Source of the DNA: Terebella lapidaria
Taxonomy: Eukaryota > Annelida > Polychaeta > Terebellida > Terebellidae
Assembly (NCBI GenBank): GCA_949152475.1
Contig: OX424561.1
Span: forward strand, 6,138,001 to 6,202,000
Direction: 5' to 3'
DNA: 64,000 bases
Of this stretch, positions 35,912 through 49,100 are shown in pieces (position 1 is the first letter of the stretch; the number at the start of each line of letters is the position of its first letter). The notes under the pieces are model-generated. The model was not told the DNA's origin. It did no database searches and was given only the letters and a program-made list of their open reading frames with translations. Made by a program: the position numbers and the translations under genes.

Positions 35912-38900
35912 TTGTCCTGTATGAAGTTCACCAAACCTGAACCCTTAGCTCGGTACGCCCGATGTCGCCTTGAGGGACGAGAAATCAACCTCCTGGTTGA
36001 CACGGGTGCTGTTTCCACAGTGGTGGATGTTTCTGTTTTTGATAAGTTACCTGACCATGTGAAGGAGCGTCTGAGGACCTCGAGGATCGCCCTACGCGCA
36101 GCAACGGGAGACTACCTTGATGTCCTCGGCACGCTCTCAACCATCCTGCATCTGGGGGACTTGGAGGTACCATCAGAAGTCGTCATAGGACGTGTGGGAA
36201 TGCCTGGAGTGCTCGGTATGGACGTACTACACACTCTGGGTGCCACACTCGACCTCGGCCGTGGAGAGATGAAGATAGAAGAGCGGACGGTGTTCCTGAG
36301 TGGAAGACCTGAGCCAACGGTCCTAGGGCTACGTGCGGGGGATCCCATTAGTCTCCCAGCTTGGTCCGAAGTCCTGGTCTCCCTTCTGATCGACAGTACA
36401 CCTGGTACGAGGCAACCACGTGTCGGCCCTGTGCAGCCGCCAACCGATGGTGACGTGATGGTGGGAAGAGCCCTGGTAGAGCTGTGCGGAGATGAGGTGA
36501 CGGTGCTTCTCCTTAACACAGAGGAGCACGAAGTGACGATACCAGGTGGAAGCCAGCTGGCACACTTACATGAGGTTGAGGAGGTAATGCCGGTGCCGAG
36601 TCAACATCAGCCAGACTGGGCGGAGCCCTCTCCCTCCGGAGACGCGGAGCAGTGCGTGGCATGTTGCATACCTCTGCAGAGACGGGGTGCGGAGCCAGTA
36701 CCTCCGCACTTGCGGCCACTGTTGGAGGGTGTTACCTCCGCAATGACTCCTGCGGAGGTCCAGGACCTCCGCAACCTGATTTTGGACTTCACGGATGTGT
36801 TCACAGGAGAAGATGGGGGACTAGGACGGACGTCACTGGTGCGACACACAATAGATACAGGAGATCACAGACCCATCAAGCAGTCCCTCCGAAGAGCGCC
36901 CTACAAGCAGCAGGAGCTTATAGAGGCAGAGGTGGATAAGATGCTGTAAGCGGGAGTGATAGAGCCCAGTGATAGTCTGTGGTCGTCTCCCGTAGTCCTC
37001 GTCTGTAAAAAGGACGGAACCACAAGTTTCTGTGTGGACTACCGGAAACTCAATGATGTGACGAAAAAGGATGCTTATCCTTTGCCCAGGATAGATGAGA
37101 GCTTCGACACTCTGGCAGGGGCCCGGTACTTCTCCACGCTCGATTTGGCGAGCGGGTACTGGCAGGTGGAGATGGAGAGGGAGGACAAGGGGAAGACAGC
37201 GTTCACCACGAGGAGCGGATTATACCAGTTCCGCGTGATGCCGTTTGGTCTAGCAACCGCCCCAGCCACCTTCGAGCAGCTCATGGAGCTTGCACTGCGA
37301 GGGCTGCAGTGGAGAAGGTGTCTCGTGTACCTGTACGACGTGATCTGCATCGGGAGTGATCTGGCGGAGGCGCTGAGCAGTCTGAGAGATGTGTTCCAGA
37401 GGCTTCGGGAGGCGGGCTTGAAGCTGAAGCCCTCAAAGTGCCAGCTACTTCAGAGGGAAGTCCGTTTCCTGGGCCACAAGGTGTCTCAGCGACGCGTCGA
37501 GTGCTACCCGGAGAAGGTGGATGCTGTGAAGCGCTACAAGCCTCCCCGAGACCTGGCGGAGCTGAGGTGCTTCCTTAGCTTCGTCGGGTACTACCGGCGG
37601 TTCATCAAGAACTTTGTCACGAAGGCGGGTCCACTCACGGCCCTCCTGAAGAAGGATGTCCCCTACAGATGGACGGACGCATGCCAGGAGGCACGCCTTT
37701 GAGGCGCTGAAGGAACCCCTCACTAAGAGCCCTCTGCTGGTCTACCTAGACTTTACCCAGGATTTCGTCCTGGACACGGATGCGAGTGGGTACGGCATAG
37801 GAGGAGTCCTTTACCAGGTCCGCGAGGGTCAGGAGAGAGTGACCGCCTATGCCAGTCGTTCCTTGCGTACCACTCAGAGGGACTACTGTACCACGAAGAG
37901 GAAACTCTTTGCGGTGGTGGCGATGATACATCACTTTCGCCACTACCTATGGGGCCGGAAGTTCCTGCTCAGGACCAACCATGCTTCCCTGAGATGGCTT
38001 CTTAATTTCAGGGATGCGGAGGGCATGATAGCCCGCTGGGCAGCACGGATCGCAAGCTATGACTTTCGCTGTGAGATTCGTCCCGGAGTGAGGCATAGCA
38101 ACGCGGATGGCATGTCCCGGTGTCGGCAGTGTAAGAGAGAAGGATGTGGAGGAACGGAGGATGAGGGAGGTTCAGACGAGGAGCTTCTACCTCCCCTGAC
38201 TGGGGAGAACTGGGATGGCCTTGTGGGGCTCATGCTCTCTCTGCGACCGAAGGAAGGACGGCGCTGGCAGGAGGATGAGTTTTGCGGAGATGGACTGGGG
38301 AGGATGGACTTCGAGGTGCGGAGTGCGGAGGTTGAAGGCCTGACCTCCGCACGGCCCTTGGTGAAGAGGATCACCCCAGTCGTCGATGCGGAGGACCCTC
38401 CGGAGCCGCGGCGCCGACGAAACCTCCGGAAGCCAAGCAGAGACTCCCAAGTGTGTCGGACCTCTCTACCTCCGGAGCTGAGGAGGAAAGATGGGTTGGT
38501 TACTCTGCGGAGCTCTGACCCAGACCTTTGCTATATACTCGATTGGAAGACGGCGGCTGACGAGAGACCGGAATGGACAGATGTGAGGACTAAGAGCCAC
38601 GCAGTGAAGGCCTACTGGCAGCAGTGGGACCAGCTGGTTGTGAGAGACGGACTCCTTTTCCGCTGTGCACAGGTGGACTGGCAGAAGGAGCCCCTACTCC
38701 AGCTCATCATACCCTACAGTGTGCGGAAGGCAGTCCTGAAGGAAGTCCATGATCGGCCTCTTGGGGGACATCAAGGTGTCAGCCGGACGCTCCGGAAGAT
38801 CAAGGCACGGATGTACTGGTGTGGGATGACGAAGGACGTCGAGACTTGGTGCGGAGCCTGTCCGAGGTGCAGTGCGCGGAAACCACGGCCAGGGCCCCAG

Positions 38901-39971
38901 CATCAGCCCATGGGTAATGCACTGGTGGGTGACCGTCTAGAGAGGGTGGCGATGGACGTGCTGGAGATTGGCGTGATCTCAAAGAGGGGGCAGCGGTACG
39001 TCCTCGTCATTACAGATTGTTTTACTCGATGGACGGAGGCCTACGCAATGCCTGACCATAGGGCGCAGACGGTAGCGGACGTGTTCGTCACAGAGTTTGT
39101 GTGTAGATGGGGAGTTCCGGCCCGTATTTTCCCAGATATGGGTCGAGAATTCGAATCCGGCCTATTCCGGGAGCTAGCCACGATATTGGGCGAGAAGATC
39201 CATGCTAGCCCATACCACCCACAATCCAACGGCATGGTGGAGCGATTCAACCGGTCGCTCCCCCAGATGTTATTCGTGGTCGTCAATGACCACCACGACG
39301 ACTGGGATGACTGGTTACCATATGTGACGTCTGCGTACCGGGCTTCTGTCCATGACAGTACGGGCTGGACGCCGAATCGGATGATGACGGGCAGGGAGGC
39401 GACTACTCCTCTCGATCTGATGTATCGGACGGACCCTGAAGGGAGGGAGGAGGCTCCACCTGCGTGCTCACATGAGTACGTGGAGTGGGTGAGGGAAGCC
39501 ACTGCCATCGCTCACGAGTACGCCCGTACTCATATGAAGGCGGCTACGGTATGGCAGAAGAAGAACCACGATTTGAAGGCAGCACGGAGACGGTTTCCAG
39601 TTGGTACCTGGGTACTGTACTGGTATCCACCGAAGGCTCGACCGAAGCTCGGGTTGGGTTGGACAGGACGTTACCTGGTCGTGGACGCCCAACTGGGCTG
39701 GCGTGTTAAAATCCAGAAGTCCCCGACGGACGTACCGAAGGAGGTTCATATTGACCATCTTAAGACGTGCCCGTACACTCCTGAACAGGCCCCTTGGGTT
39801 CGCACTGGTGGCGGAGACCCTGCGGAGGATGCGAAGGATGCGGAGGAGGCGTCGAGGGAGGACGAGATGGACGGACCGGAGGTGACGGCCGCTGAGGAAC
39901 TGGAGGACCCTAGGGAGGTGACGGACGCGGAGCCGGATGCGGAGCCGGACGAGACGGTGGAGGCAGGATGA
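35912..39971 (+). pseudogene. Ty3/gypsy pol (protease-RT-RNase H-integrase), inactivated
   Basis: Protease: LLVDTGAVSTVV near 35993. RT: fingers and palm from 36956, but the YxDD box reads YLYD (37328-37339). RNase H: DTDASGYGIGGVL is kept, but the usual catalytic Glu reads Lys (37902-37904) and the RTDH Asp reads Asn (37977-37979). Integrase: HHCC zinc finger, then D, D and E (MDVLE, FPDMG, VERF) retained, followed by a GPY/F-like module (GWTGRYLV) and an acidic tail. An in-frame TAA lies at 36947-36949 between protease and RT. A shift near 37684, looking like a 4-base insertion (ACGC), separates RT from RNase H. Domain order is Ty3/gypsy. Confidence 0.85.
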
Positions 39972-40277
39972 CAGAGACGGAGTCGGAGGGCGCTGCAGAG
40001 GCTCGGAGATTGGGCGTATTGGCAATAATGTTGAAAATTGTTTTCAATATTACAGAAGTTTGGTGCCGGCTGCAGAGACTGACCTACCTCCGCAGTTGCG
40101 GAAGACTTACCTCCGCGGATGCGGAGCCTACCTCCACAGACGCGGAGAAAAGGGATTTTTACGAATAGGGAGTGTCCATTTCGGAGGTGAGGACAAAGAA
40201 CTAGTGAGGAAGCAGCATCTCAGGGAAGCGGCACACAGCGATGCCTACAACCCCGGACACGGGGACGTGTCCAAACC

Positions 40278-40291
40278 AGAGAGGGTGGAAA
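40278..40291 (+). other. Polypurine tract of the Ty3/gypsy element
   Basis: AGAGAGGGTGGAAA directly abuts the 3' LTR, the expected position for plus-strand priming. Confidence 0.65.
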
Positions 40292-41660
40292 TATAATGAA
40301 CTAACAGAACCACCGTCCTCCTCCGCAAAACCACGCGCGGAGGAGTGATCACGTTATTGCGGAGGTTCGACCACGTGCATGCGGAGGATCGGCCACGTGC
40401 TTGCGGAAGACCAGAATGCACATGCGCAAAACAGCTTCCGGTGAAGAGCTCAATATAAGGAGGCAGCCACAGCTGTCTGAGAGTCAGTCGGGGCAAGGTA
40501 CGAGAGGAGACACATCACCCTGGGATGGTTCTGTCCTCCTTGGACAGGCGAGGGAGAGGACTTAGAGTTTTCCGTACCTCCGCACATCTTGACCTCCGCA
40601 GTGCGAAGCCCCAGACTCCATGTATGGGAAATGTAACAAGGAAGGGTGTGGGTCCCAGATGATGACAATCGCATGAATCCGGTCCAACGTCCCTTCAATG
40701 TATGAACCCCGGCCCTCTTGACTTACAGCTGACAGCAAGGCGGCAATCTCTTCTTGCACAGTGGTGCAAGCGTGAGGGAAGTCTCTGGTGAACCTCCACA
40801 TCCCGCGGACCTGGGGGGGACGTCCCCTGATGTGCGGAGACACTCCATCTCCGCAATAGACGAACCTCCGCAGCCGCGGACTTGTGAAGGAAGTCTCTGA
40901 CGATACTCCGCACCCGCGGAGGTGGCGAGGGAAGTTTCCTGACGTGCGGAGACACCCAGTCTCCGCAGGCGACGACCCTCTGCACCCGCGGAAGAGGGAG
41001 GTGAAGCAGACGTGCGGAGGACCATCCGCAAGGACGAGAGAACTCTGCGGAGCCACGGAACCTCCGCAGCGCGGAAGACCTCCGCAGAGAGAGGACCTCC
41101 ACAGTGCGGAAGACCTCCGTAGAGACAGAGGACCTCCGCAGAAGTGAGGACCTCCGCACCGGCGACACCTCCGCCGAAGACGGTGGGACAGACTCCGCAA
41201 GTACCTACCTCCGGAGATGGAAGAATTACAGAGCCAGGGAACCTTCGCCTCCGCATGGACTTCGCGTAGGAAGAGACTGACGCTAGTTCTGATGCCTAAC
41301 GTTAAAAGCAGGGTCTTAGTCCAAACCTGGACCCGGTGTAACCTTTTAGTATTGTAAAGCCCGGTGACTTAGTCTAAACCTGGTCACTGTGTAATTTGGG
41401 TAAACATTTCATATATTTTGTGAGTGAATAACTCATCGTATTTGGTAATAAAACCCGTGTCTTTGAATTAATATGTCTTCAGCCCTTTTCTCTAACCAGA
41501 TGGAATTGCGGACGTCTCACCAATAATTGTCTATAGCGTTCGGACACAGAGACGAGAGGTACTACAAAAAGACTATACGAAAAATAAACACAACGAGAGA
41601 AAATAAACAACAAACAAACCACCGTGGCACCAAATAACCATCAATCGTAAAATCGGTACA
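40292..41660 (+). repeat. 3' LTR of the Ty3/gypsy element
   Basis: Starts TATAATGAACTAACAGAACC and ends AAATCGGTACA, 1,369 bp. It is clearly homologous to the 5' LTR but with numerous substitutions and small indels, so the insertion is not recent. It holds about two dozen TCCGCA/TGCGGA hexamers by my count. Confidence 0.85.
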
Positions 41661-42102
41661 TTATTATTATAGTTAATCAGAAATGACTTTATGGTTTTTT
41701 ATCGAAAATTGTTTTTTTTTTTTTTTTAGCTTACCAGCCCATAAGGTAATTCCACGCTAAAGAGAATATGTGATCCCAACTTTTAGTCGGGCATGTACGG
41801 GGGGTCCCTTTGCACCCCCCCCCCCCTCATGATCCTCCAAAACCAACTTTTTTCTCAAGGTTTTTTAATACTAATAAACATTACATATGTCTCCGGTTGC
41901 GCATCCATTGCAAAAATTGGTTTTCGGGCCATTTTTCAAAATGGCCGCCCCGCGAAATCTCGAATTTTGAGATTGCTTCACTTTAAGCTGCATAGGTCTA
42001 CAAAATAAAATGTTTGTTACCTTTTGCTGCTCATTGTAGGGGCCTTATACATTGTACATGAGAAAACAGTGGTTAAATAAACATTTATAATATGAATATG
42101 TC

Positions 42103-42438
42103 CATAAATCCAAGATGGCCGCCAAATTTAGATAATTTTTCACTAAAATGTCCATAACTTCGGACTGAGTCAACCTAGGATGTTCATTTTGGGGTCTATA
42201 CCTAGGTTTTCATATACAGGGAATCCATTTAGACCAAAATAAATACAATCAAGCTATTTCTTTTGATGCATGCATCCAAGATGGCCGCCAAATTTAGATA
42301 AGTTTTCACTAAAATGTCCATAACTTCGGACTGAGTCAACCTAGGATGTTCATTTTGGGGTCTATTTCTAGGTTTTCATATACAGGGAATCCATTCAGAC
42401 CAAAATATATACAATCAAGCTATTTCTTTTGATGCATG
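42103..42438. repeat. Tandem duplication, about 164 bp x 2
   Basis: The segment from TCCAAGATGGCCGCCAAATT through GCTATTTCTTTTGATGCATG occurs twice in succession with few differences, at the inner end of the left foldback arm. Only the first part of one copy is present in the right arm. Confidence 0.75.
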
Positions 42439-42755
42439 TACACCTGCACTCATGGTACACGCTACACATTCATTTAGATATCTCTCGAATATAGCCCCCT
42501 TTACACCCCTATGGACTCAATTGTGGATCTTGCTTGGATATTTCTGATAGAGACTTTTACTGATTTGCAATCCCAATAAATCCTTGAACAAATAGAGCTT
42601 GATTTGATTAGTTTTGTTAATTAACAGAAATCCAAGATGCCTGCTAAACACACCCCGAAAATTCAAGTTCATAACTAATTGTGCTATAAAGATGTGTGAT
42701 ACTTACTTTCAAGGGTATTTTGGTATGTAGATTCCATTTTTGGTGTTATTCTAGC

Positions 42756-43666
42756 CAGGCTTGGGGTCGATTACATTGAGTAATTGTAATCATTGTAATC
42801 GATTACACATTTGAAAGTAATTGTATGTAATCAGTAATCATGTAATCAAAATAGAAAGTAATTGTAATTGTAATCAATTACTTTCACAAAGTAATCAAAT
42901 ATTTGATTACATTTCAATTACATTTTGATTACTAGTACATGGACACAAACCGGAACTCACATGAAAACATTTACATGTACGCGGAGCACTAAACTTTCAC
43001 TGCCACATGATGAACGTTATCAGAATCAATACAATAGCCATTTGTCTTTCATGATTTATTTAATTTTCCTGGCTCAGCATGCTAAAAGCCATAAAACCGG
43101 CCTAACAGACTGGATGGTAGATATCAATGACTACCACCAATACAATCAGACTGGCAATACTACTGGCTACTAAGTGGCTGAAACACACAAAATCCTATTG
43201 TCTTTGATCACTCCAATGTGTGATTGCGCAATCACTGCTGCTGGGCCTGACCTGATAAATGTTATCACAAGGTCACAACAAAATGCATGATCCAGATCAA
43301 TGAAGTTAAACAAGGTGTAGCTAAACAGAGTTTCGTCCATACAGCCATACAATGTTTTCACAAGAAAAAAAGAAATATAAATCTGTTGGTGATGATTTAT
43401 GATTGTATGAGTTGGCAATATGTCTATTGTAATATGCCATTTGAGCTACATTTTGATCAGAATACCATGTCACAACGTAACATATAGCTTTGGGAAGTGT
43501 CCTTCCATAAAGTGATTGTAATTGTAATTGATTACTTTGCAAAGTAATTGTAATTGTAATCAATTACATTTAAAAAATGTAATTGTAGTTGTAATTGTAA
43601 TCATGGAAATCAATTGTAATTGTAATTATAATCGATTACATTTACATGTAATCAACCCCAAGCCTG
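42756..43666. mobile_element. hAT-type MITE, 911 bp, with 8-bp target duplication
   Basis: Terminal inverted repeats CAGGCTTGGGGTCGATTACA and TGTAATCAACCCCAAGCCTG are flanked by ATTCTAGC at 42748-42755 and 43667-43674. An 8-bp duplication with CAG...CTG ends is the hAT signature. Subterminal regions are runs of GTAATTGTAATC-like units. There is no transposase. Confidence 0.88.
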
Positions 43667-43740
43667 ATTCTAGCTATATAATATCAATTTAAAATGATAA
43701 CAGCATCTCATTGAGATGGAAAGCAAATAAAAACATATTG

Positions 43741-44405
43741 TTATTTGAGTTTATTCATACACTTATGCATTACGCATTACTCACCAACATGCTTGGGATA
43801 CTTTTTATATCACAAACAGAGAACAATAATGTAGAATATCTTCATTGGCTATCTTAACACATGAACATGATGGAACATGGTACTATGATATTGGTACTGT
43901 ATATTGGCTGAATTGACATATTAACTGATGATGTCTTCACCATTGCCCTGCATTCTCTTGCAGTACAACAACGTTGTCTTGAGCTGTCCGACATCATACC
44001 ACTCAACATCCTCTATCTCAGTTCTGGAAAATTCTACACCACTTTTGCCACAATAGTCCCATTCATTGATCTAGTCTCATTCATTGATCTAGACACACCT
44101 TCGTGTACGGGTTGCCACTCTCCTGGGGCTGAACAGTTGTAATGCAAGTGATGTCGGACAGCTCAAGACAACGTTGTTGTACTGCAAGAGAATGCAGGGC
44201 AATGGTGAAGACATCATCAACTAATATGTCAATTCATCCAATATAGCAGTACCAATATCATAGTACCATGTTCCATCATGTTCATGTGTTAAGATAGCCA
44301 ATGAAGATATTCTACATTATTGTTCTCTGTTTGTGATATAAAAAGTATCCCAAGCATGTTGGTGAGTAATGCGTAATGCATAAGTGTATGAATAAACTCA
44401 AATAA
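43741..44405. repeat. Inner inverted repeat, 256-bp arms and 152-bp spacer
   Basis: 43741-43996 (TTATTTGAGTTTATTCATAC ... TGTCCGACATCA) is nearly the exact reverse complement of 44149-44405. The spacer contains a small direct repeat (CATTCATTGATCTAG). The high identity suggests a recent inverted duplication or gene conversion. Confidence 0.8.
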
Positions 44406-44940
44406 TCAAAATGGTATAGACCCCAAAATGAACATCCTAGGTTGACTCAGTCCGAAGTTATGGACATTTTAGTGAAAAATTATCTAAATTTGGCGGCCAT
44501 CTTGGATTTATGGATATATTCATATTATAAATGTTTATTTAACCACTGTTTTCTCATGTACAATGTATAAGGCCCCTACAATGAGCAGCAAAAGGTAACA
44601 AACATTTTATTTTGTAGACCTATGCAGCTTAAAGTGAAGCAATCTCAAAATTCGAGATTTCCCGAAAACCAATTTTTGCAATGGATGCGCAACCGGAGAC
44701 ATATGTAATGTTTATTAGTATTAAAAAACTTTGAGAAAAAAGTTGGTTTTGGAGGATCATGGGGGGGGGGGGGGGTGCAAAGGGACCCCCCGTACATGCC
44801 CGACTATTTCTGTTTTCGAATGCACAATGTCATATTGATGATTCTTTAAAAATCTGAAAATCATCAAATGAATTTCAAATTTCAACTTCTCTGACCAGAT
44901 TCAAAGGTAGCGAACCACCTTAATGCAACATGTTTTTAAA

Positions 44941-44966
44941 ACCGTGAATGGACAAACATTCACGGT
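44941..44966. repeat. Short perfect hairpin
   Basis: ACCGTGAATG and CATTCACGGT form a perfect 10-bp stem with a 6-base loop. Just upstream is GGTAGCGAACCACCTTAA, which looks like the end of a TTAA-targeting element whose partner I did not find. Confidence 0.5.
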
Positions 44967-45188
44967 TCAAACATTCTAGCTTAGCATGGCTAGTTAAGAA
45001 GTCTATGCTTGAAAATTACAGCTTGGCTTAACGTAGTCCGCTACAAACAGTGAGGTAACGAAAAGTCAAAATTTAAAAGTCATTTCTTGAATATTATCTA
45101 CGGAGCCCCTGAGGTGACATACCAGATTTATTTATTAATCCGTGCGCACGAATTAGTAAACCGTGGCCACGATTTAGTAAACCGTGGC

Positions 45189-45998
45189 TGTAGCGGCACT
45201 CAGCTAAGTGAATGTAGACTTTCAGGCAAATGATGAGCCAACTCTGATTTAATGGACCACCTTCGTTTATTGCCGGTACATGGCTGCCACTATGGTCACA
45301 TAAAACTGAAAAATACAAAAATACAACCTTGTTTACAAATCAGCTTGGACAATACATGTAAGCGAATTATGCCTTTATCCATATACGATAGTCGAACACA
45401 TGTAAATTATATTTCTAACTCAAAAGAGCCACCACATAACCTTCAGACTGATAAAATTCCTCCACATTACTGTACCAAAATACTCATAGGTCATAGCACG
45501 AAGAAATACAGTAATATATGTTAGGCTAAACAAATTATCTTCTCGATAGTCGATACCATCATCAGTAACCTTCAGATACATGTAATATAGCATTTAGACA
45601 AGCATATACTTCAGAGCCATTGCAAAATTATCTACGCCTAACTATGTGACTCGCTACAGGTCGATCAGAATATCGAGCATAAATCGCAAGATATACAATG
45701 ACAATCTAACCCTACTAGATATTTAGCATCCACAAACAATCATGTATATTATGGACATACCTCCATGGCCGGGTAATCCAACATAAAATGCAAAAACATC
45801 CAAAATTATCAGATTTGCGATGAAACAAATTGACATTTTTCAAGCGTCACACGAAACAGCCTTCAACTACCGGAGAGTTCCAAAACATGATACACGCGTC
45901 ATTCACAAGGTGGCAGCACCTCACGGTGTCTGTCTACAAACAGCGGGAAACATAATACATGTACACTGATAATGCTCACAGAGCCTGGCACAGTTACA
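45189..45998 (-). repeat. 3' LTR of the BEL/Pao element (intact, 810 bp)
   Basis: Intact LTR, used as reference for the interrupted one. It differs from the three segments of the other LTR at two positions by eye (within ACAAAAATACAACC and GATCAGAATATCG), i.e. about 99.75% identity. The target sites of both Helentron-like elements are seen uninterrupted here, after 45366 and 45627. Confidence 0.9.
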
Positions 45999-46176
45999 TG
46001 GCTCCCCTAAATTGGTTACAATTTACCCCCCAAAAAAAACAAACAACATTCATATCAAATAATTACCAAACTTGAACTTATAGCAACTATCTTTGAACAT
46101 ATATGATCAACAGATTACATCACACAAACTAAGAATACTCAATGTGCTGACAACTGAGATTTCGCCAAGTAACACT

Positions 46177-49100
46177 CTACCGAGCATCAGAGTCACCGGT
46201 CGGCTCCTCGACTGGGCAGCCCCGGTCAACCAAAAGTACCAGCTTTTGGATTGGTCTTTCATAGACTGAGTTCTTTGACCATAGTTTAACCTTGCGAACT
46301 AATCCATCCTCATCCTTGAATGTCTCAGTAACTCGGGCTAGAGGCCATGTGCTACGTGGTGAGTTATCATCCACAATCATGACAATGTCATCAGGTTCCA
46401 AGTCTCTGTGGGTCTTGACCCACTTCCGTCTCTCTTGCAGTGTAGGGAGGAATTCCCGCCTCCATCGAACCCAGAACTCATTCGCCAGGTATTGAACTGC
46501 ACGCCACCTACGATGTAAGTATACATCCTCTCTGACAAAATTTCCTGGAGGGGGCATAACTGCCTTGGACTTCGAGGTAAGTACCATGCTGGGCGACAAA
46601 GGTAAGAACGAGTCCGGTGAGCGACTGTCGACACAAGTGAGGGGGCGACTGTTAACAATCGCTTCAGCTTCCACCAGGAGGGTAGTCAAGGACTCCTCAT
46701 TTAGTCGATCTCCATGCTGTATCAACAGTGCTGACAGGGCATTCCGGGCACATCTTATCATTCTTTCCCAGACGCCACCCATGTGCGATGCACTGGGGAC
46801 GTTCATCTGCCAAGTGACCCAGTCACAGCTGTCCTTCAAGAGCTCACTGTGAATCTTGCTGTTGTCTATTTCTGTCTGAATCTCGTTTCTTGCTCCCATG
46901 AAGTTAGTGCCTTGATCCGATCTTAGCATTCGGACAGGTCCCCTGCGGCACACGAATCTGCGGTAAGCGTTCAGAAACGAATCTGTAGACATTGTAGCAG
47001 CAACTTCTATATGTATTGCCCTCGAACTGAGGCAAGTGAACAAAACCCCATATCGCTTCAGCTGCTTGCGACCTTCCTTAACAGTGAATGGGCCAAAACA
47101 GTCGACCGCACTGTACGTAAACGGTGGGGCAGCGTCCAATCTGTCTTTGGGTAAGTCTGCCATCTTCTGGATCTGTGGACCACGTCTCAACTTGCGACAG
47201 ATGACACATTTCCATACATGAGACGTAACGGCAGCACCTGCTCCAATGATCCAGTACCCGCTGGAACGAATACTGTTCAGGGTGATGCCACGTCCACCAT
47301 GACCACATCTGACGTGATAATGGTCAATGATCAGGCTGGTTACATGACTGTGTCTGGGCAAAATCACTGGACGAGTGACTTCTGCTGCAAGGTTTGCCCT
47401 TCGGATGCGACCACCAACTCTAAGTAGACCATCTTCTATGTATGGGTCTAACCGATACAGATTGCTTCGCCTTTTCACACTCTTGTTCCGCTGCTTAGCA
47501 GTTTCTCTGTTGTGGATATCCTGCTTGGATATCTTCCTCAAGAAGGTGCGTTCCTCTGGAAAGGCTTGCTTCTGGACCATCAGCAAGATTCTTTTCTCGG
47601 CTTCTTGTAGCTCTGCCACACTGATAGGCTGATAGGCTTCCAGTCTCTCCTTCAACTCTCGTTTGCTGACTGGTTTCGATGGCTTTTTTACTGTGCGATT
47701 CTTCAATTTCTGCAGGAGCCGAATGCACAGAACTATGGCACGCCTGGCCACATCCCAGTTGGAGAAGCGTTCAAGTCTCTGCAGTACCGTACAGCGTGCA
47801 CCCTTGTCCGTGACTGTTGAAAGCACTTGAGCCTTACGGACTTCCGGGTCATCTGCAGCAGGCTGTTCAACAGTAGGTGGTCCGGGCAACTGCTCACCAG
47901 AGTACAGGAATTTAGGACCCTTCCACCATAGTTCATTATCCCTCAGTTCCATGGGGTCTAAACCACGAGAAGCTAGATCTGCAGGGTTCTGTCCTGACTC
48001 AATGTACCTCCAATCTGATGGTGAGCTGTGTTCTCGGATTTCTTGGACACGATTGGCGACATATATATGAAATCTCCGAGCCTCATTGTTGATGTAGCCA
48101 AGGGTGACTTTGCTGTCTGTCCAGTATGTATGTGACACATCTTTGTACTTCAGCTCCCGATCTAGGAACCTGCTCACCCGAATGGACATCACTGCAGCTG
48201 CTAACTCCAGCCTGGGAACCGTCACTGTTTTGGATGGCGTCACTCGAGATTTACCCATGACGAGCGATGTACACATATGTCCTTTGTCATCTTGAAGCCG
48301 CAGGTAACTACATTGGCCTAGTCCGGCAAGACTGGCGTCCGAGAAGTGATGTAGCTCTGCCTTATGGACATCACCAAAGCCAGCCTGCTTGTAGCACCTT
48401 GGAATCTTCAAATCTGCCAATTGGCACATGTCTTGGCACCATTTCTCCCACTGACGGCAAAGATCCTCGTCCACTGGATCATCCCAACCAGCTCCATCCC
48501 GACACAATTGCTGCAGGATCCGCTTCCCCAGCAGGATGTATGGAGCCACTAGTCCAAGAGGATCGAAAATGGTACTGACCGTTGACAAGATTCCCCGTCT
48601 TGTAACTGGAGCGTCAAACTGAACATGGAACTGGAATGTGTCAGACTGAACACACCAGTGCACCCCAAGTGTGCGTTCCATCGGTAAGTCCTCCGAACTG
48701 AGATCAATGCTCTGAACATCTTTTGCAAGCTTGGAAGCTGGAACGGTCTGAAGTACATCTTTGTCGTTGCAGATAAACTTGTGTAGATTGAACCCTCCCT
48801 TGCTACACAACTGCCAAGTAGATTCTACAAGGCTGGACGCTTCCTGTGGTGTGGCTACTGACCTAAGCCCGTCATCAACATAGAAGTCAGTACGAACGAA
48901 ATCTGCAGCCTGCTTCCCAAACTGATCTTCGTAGAGGTCAGCAGTGTGCTTCAAAGTGAAATTAGCAATACCAGGACTGGAGGTTGCACCAAACAGGTGC
49001 ACCGTCATGCGAAAGTCCTTTGGCGGCTGATCAAACTGATTCTGGTCCCACCACAAGAAGCGAAGGAAGTTCCGATGTTGTGGGTGAACAACAACCTGGT

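Larger units (their letters stand above)
32126..41660 (+). mobile_element. Ty3/gypsy LTR retrotransposon, degenerate (9.5 kb)
   Basis: Two similar LTRs flank, in order, a gag region with a CCHC zinc knuckle, protease, reverse transcriptase, RNase H and integrase, which is the Ty3/gypsy order. A 4-bp TTAT duplication (32122-32125 and 41661-41664) fits integrase-type insertion. Coding is broken by stops, frameshifts and active-site changes. Much of the element is littered with TCCGCA/TGCGGA motifs. It lies 11 bp from the end of the Helentron-like copy C. Confidence 0.85.
41784..44806. mobile_element. Large foldback element with nested inserts
   Basis: The arms 41784-42206 and 44412-44806 are inverted copies of each other, starting TAGTCGGGCATGTACGGGGG and containing a C/G run, ATTTGGCGGCCATCTTGGA and CCTAGGATGTTCATTTTGGG. 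The flanks share TTT only. Inside lie a tandem duplication, a hAT-type MITE and a second inverted pair. There is no transposase ORF. Confidence 0.75.
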
